A stretch of DNA of 5,688 nt from Prevotellaceae bacterium (GTDB lineage: Bacteria; Bacteroidota; Bacteroidia; Bacteroidales; UBA932), in NCBI GenBank assembly GCA_031258915.1, contig JAIRMD010000083.1, positions 1 to 5,688 on the forward strand, read 5' to 3'. The notes beneath the pieces are model-generated. The model made no database searches and had not been told where the DNA came from. It was given only the letters and a program-made list of their open reading frames with translations. A program made the translations under genes and the position numbers. This document shows, in pieces, positions 4,187 through 5,688 of this stretch (positions within the stretch are counted from its first letter, which is position 1; every line of letters begins with the position of its first letter).

Positions 4187-5688
4187 ATGCTGCAATCGCT
4201 GACTATAGAAAACTATGCCTTGATTGATAAGCTGGAAATAAATTTCAGGCATGGGCTGAACATTATTACCGGCGAAACCGGCGCCGGAAAATCTATCCTG
4301 CTTGGCGCAATAGGCCTGCTTTTGGGGCAGCGTGCCGACGTAACCGCGCTAAAGAGCAGAGAGCGCAGCTGCGTGGTGGAGGGTATGTTTGCGGTAACAA
4401 ACCAGGATATTGAGCCGCTGTTTGCGGCGAATGACGTTGACTTTAGCAGCCTTACCGCCATCCGCCGCGTGATTAGCCCCAGCGGCAAATCACGCGCATT
4501 CGTCAACGACCAGCCTGTAACCCTGTCGGCGCTGAAGGATATTGGCGAAGGCTTAGTGGACATCCACTCGCAGCACCAGAATATGCTGCTGCAAAATACC
4601 GCATTTCAGCTCAAAGTGGTAGATTCGTTGGCAGACAGCAAGCAGCTGCTGGACGACTACAAAGCCACCTTTGCCAAGCTCAGGTGCGCCGAGCGCCAGC
4701 TTGCCGAGCTTGAGGAGCAGGCGCGCCTATCGCAAAATGACCTTGACTACTTCACCCACCTGCTTAACGAGCTGGAGGCTGCACACCTGCAGGAGGGCGA
4801 GCAGCCCGAGCTGGAAAATGAGCAGCAGCAGCTAACCCACGCCGAGGAAATAAAGCTAACGTTCACGCACGTGGCCGAGCTGCTGTCGTCGGAGGAGGCC
4901 TGCGCTACTAAAATGCTGCGCGAGGCGGGCGCTATGCTCGAAAAAATGGGCGGCATTTTTGCAAAGGCCGAGCCGCTGGCCGGCCGCCTGCAAAGCTGCC
5001 TGATTGAGGTGCGCGATGTGGCGCGCGACGTGGAGGGTATTGCCGAAAATACGGAGGTAAACGTAGCGCGGCTCTCGGCGGTAAACGAGCGGCTTGACCT
5101 CATCTACGCGCTGCAAAAGAAGCACAAGGCGAGCACGGTGGAGGAGCTGGTAGCGGTGCGCGAGCAGCTGGGGCAAAAGGTTCGCTTGGTGGAGAACATG
5201 GACGAGCAGCTGGCTGCCGCGCGCAGGGAGCGCGACGCGCTGCACGGCGAGGCGGAAAAGCTGGCGGAGCTGCTGAGCAGGGCGCGATGCAAGGTTTTTC
5301 CCACCATCGAAACGTACGTGGTGAATATGCTGCAGGAGCTGGGGATGCCCAGCGCTGCAATGCTGGTGGAGCGCGCTGCGCTGCCAGAGCTTGCCGCCAA
5401 CGGAAGAGATGAAATCCGCTTCCTGTTTTCGGCCAACAAGGGTATGCAGCCGCAAGATATAGCGCGAGTAGCGTCGGGTGGCGAAATATCGAGGCTCATG
5501 CTTAGCCTCAAATCGCTGGTGGCGTGGACGGGCAACCTCCCTACCATCATTTTTGACGAAATAGATACCGGCGTGTCGGGCGAAGTGGCCGACCGCATGG
5601 GGAAAATTATCAGCGAGCTGGGCAAGTCTATTCAGGTGGTAAACATCACGCACCTGCCGCAAATAGCAAGCAAGGGGCAAACGCACTT
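4187..5688 (+). CDS. recN: DNA repair ATPase RecN, 3'-truncated by window edge
   Basis: RecN is an SMC-like ATPase that acts early in double-strand break repair, bridging DNA ends or sister chromosomes before RecA-dependent recombination. 500 full codons are present and the frame stays open to the window end; family members are about 550 residues, so roughly 50 are missing. Visible: Walker A GETGAGKS (residues 29-36) after the typical LTIENYALID start, IHSQHQN (126-132, Q-loop region), and a long charged, Leu/Glu/Gln-rich coiled-coil section (about 150-370). The C-terminal ATPase half follows, with signature ASGGEISRLMLSLK (SGGE at 430-433), Walker B IIFDEIDTG (Asp457, Glu458) and the switch His489 in THLPQIAS. 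As in RecN generally, the coiled coil is short compared with SMC proteins and I see no CxxC zinc hook. ATG 4187 lies 2 bases after the TAG of the upstream gene with no Shine-Dalgarno, suggesting translational coupling. Confidence 0.96.
   Translation, partial: MLQSLTIENYALIDKLEINFRHGLNIITGETGAGKSILLGAIGLLLGQRADVTALKSRERSCVVEGMFAVTNQDIEPLFAANDVDFSSLTAIRRVISPSGKSRAFVNDQPVTLSALKDIGEGLVDIHSQHQNMLLQNTAFQLKVVDSLADSKQLLDDYKATFAKLRCAERQLAELEEQARLSQNDLDYFTHLLNELEAAHLQEGEQPELENEQQQLTHAEEIKLTFTHVAELLSSEEACATKMLREAGAMLEKMGGIFAKAEPLAGRLQSCLIEVRDVARDVEGIAENTEVNVARLSAVNERLDLIYALQKKHKASTVEELVAVREQLGQKVRLVENMDEQLAAARRERDALHGEAEKLAELLSRARCKVFPTIETYVVNMLQELGMPSAAMLVERAALPELAANGRDEIRFLFSANKGMQPQDIARVASGGEISRLMLSLKSLVAWTGNLPTIIFDEIDTGVSGEVADRMGKIISELGKSIQVVNITHLPQIASKGQTH

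Noticed and set aside
4856..5686. Antisense open frame of 276 codons opposite recN, with smaller overlapping ones at 4747-5103, 5100-5360 and 5104-5625
   Set aside because: They lie wholly inside the clear RecN frame. The translations are rich in Arg, His, Leu and Ser, as expected for the complement of Glu/Leu/Ala-rich coiled-coil codons, and show no recognisable domain.

Overview
The window looks like an ordinary chromosomal stretch from a Bacteroidota (Bacteroidetes) bacterium, most likely of the Bacteroidales. Six genes lie on the + strand in a tight row. Several signs point to this phylum: the omega subunit has the distinctive Bacteroidetes form with a C-terminal extension, a DUF4835/PorD-type periplasmic protein is present, start codons lack Shine-Dalgarno sequences and follow A/T-rich leaders, and the bamD-rpoZ-coaBC-DUF4835-recN order is typical of the phylum as I know it.

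Layout. 1-615: 3' two thirds of thioredoxin reductase (trxB), cut by the window start. 616-700: A/T-rich gap with a possible Bacteroidetes-type promoter. 701-1534: BamD outer-membrane assembly lipoprotein. 1535-1611: short A/T-rich gap with no clear signal. 1612-1935: RNA polymerase omega (rpoZ). 1936-2039: gap with a GC-rich hairpin and T-rich tail, then a weak promoter candidate. 2040-3245: bifunctional CoaBC of coenzyme A synthesis. 3264-4184: DUF4835/PorD-like exported protein, 18 bases after coaBC. 4187-5688: recN, starting 2 bases after the previous stop and cut by the window end. No gene-free stretch exceeds about 105 bases, and there are no RNA genes, mobile elements or CRISPR arrays.

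How the genes fit together. BamD (beta-barrel insertion) and the PorD-like protein (linked to the type IX secretion system) serve the cell envelope. Omega, CoaBC and RecN are housekeeping genes of transcription, cofactor synthesis and DNA repair. The adjacency of rpoZ and coaBC recurs well outside this phylum. coaBC, the PorD-like gene and recN are close enough to be one transcript, with recN probably translationally coupled.

I see no new biological system here. The points worth a second look are small. coaBC has long A runs at its start and exactly at the junction of its two enzyme domains, where a one-base slip either way would release a CoaC-only protein. It has Asp in place of the usual Asn of the decarboxylase motif. 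A 7-bp tandem repeat separates a perfect AGGAGG from the start of the PorD-like gene.
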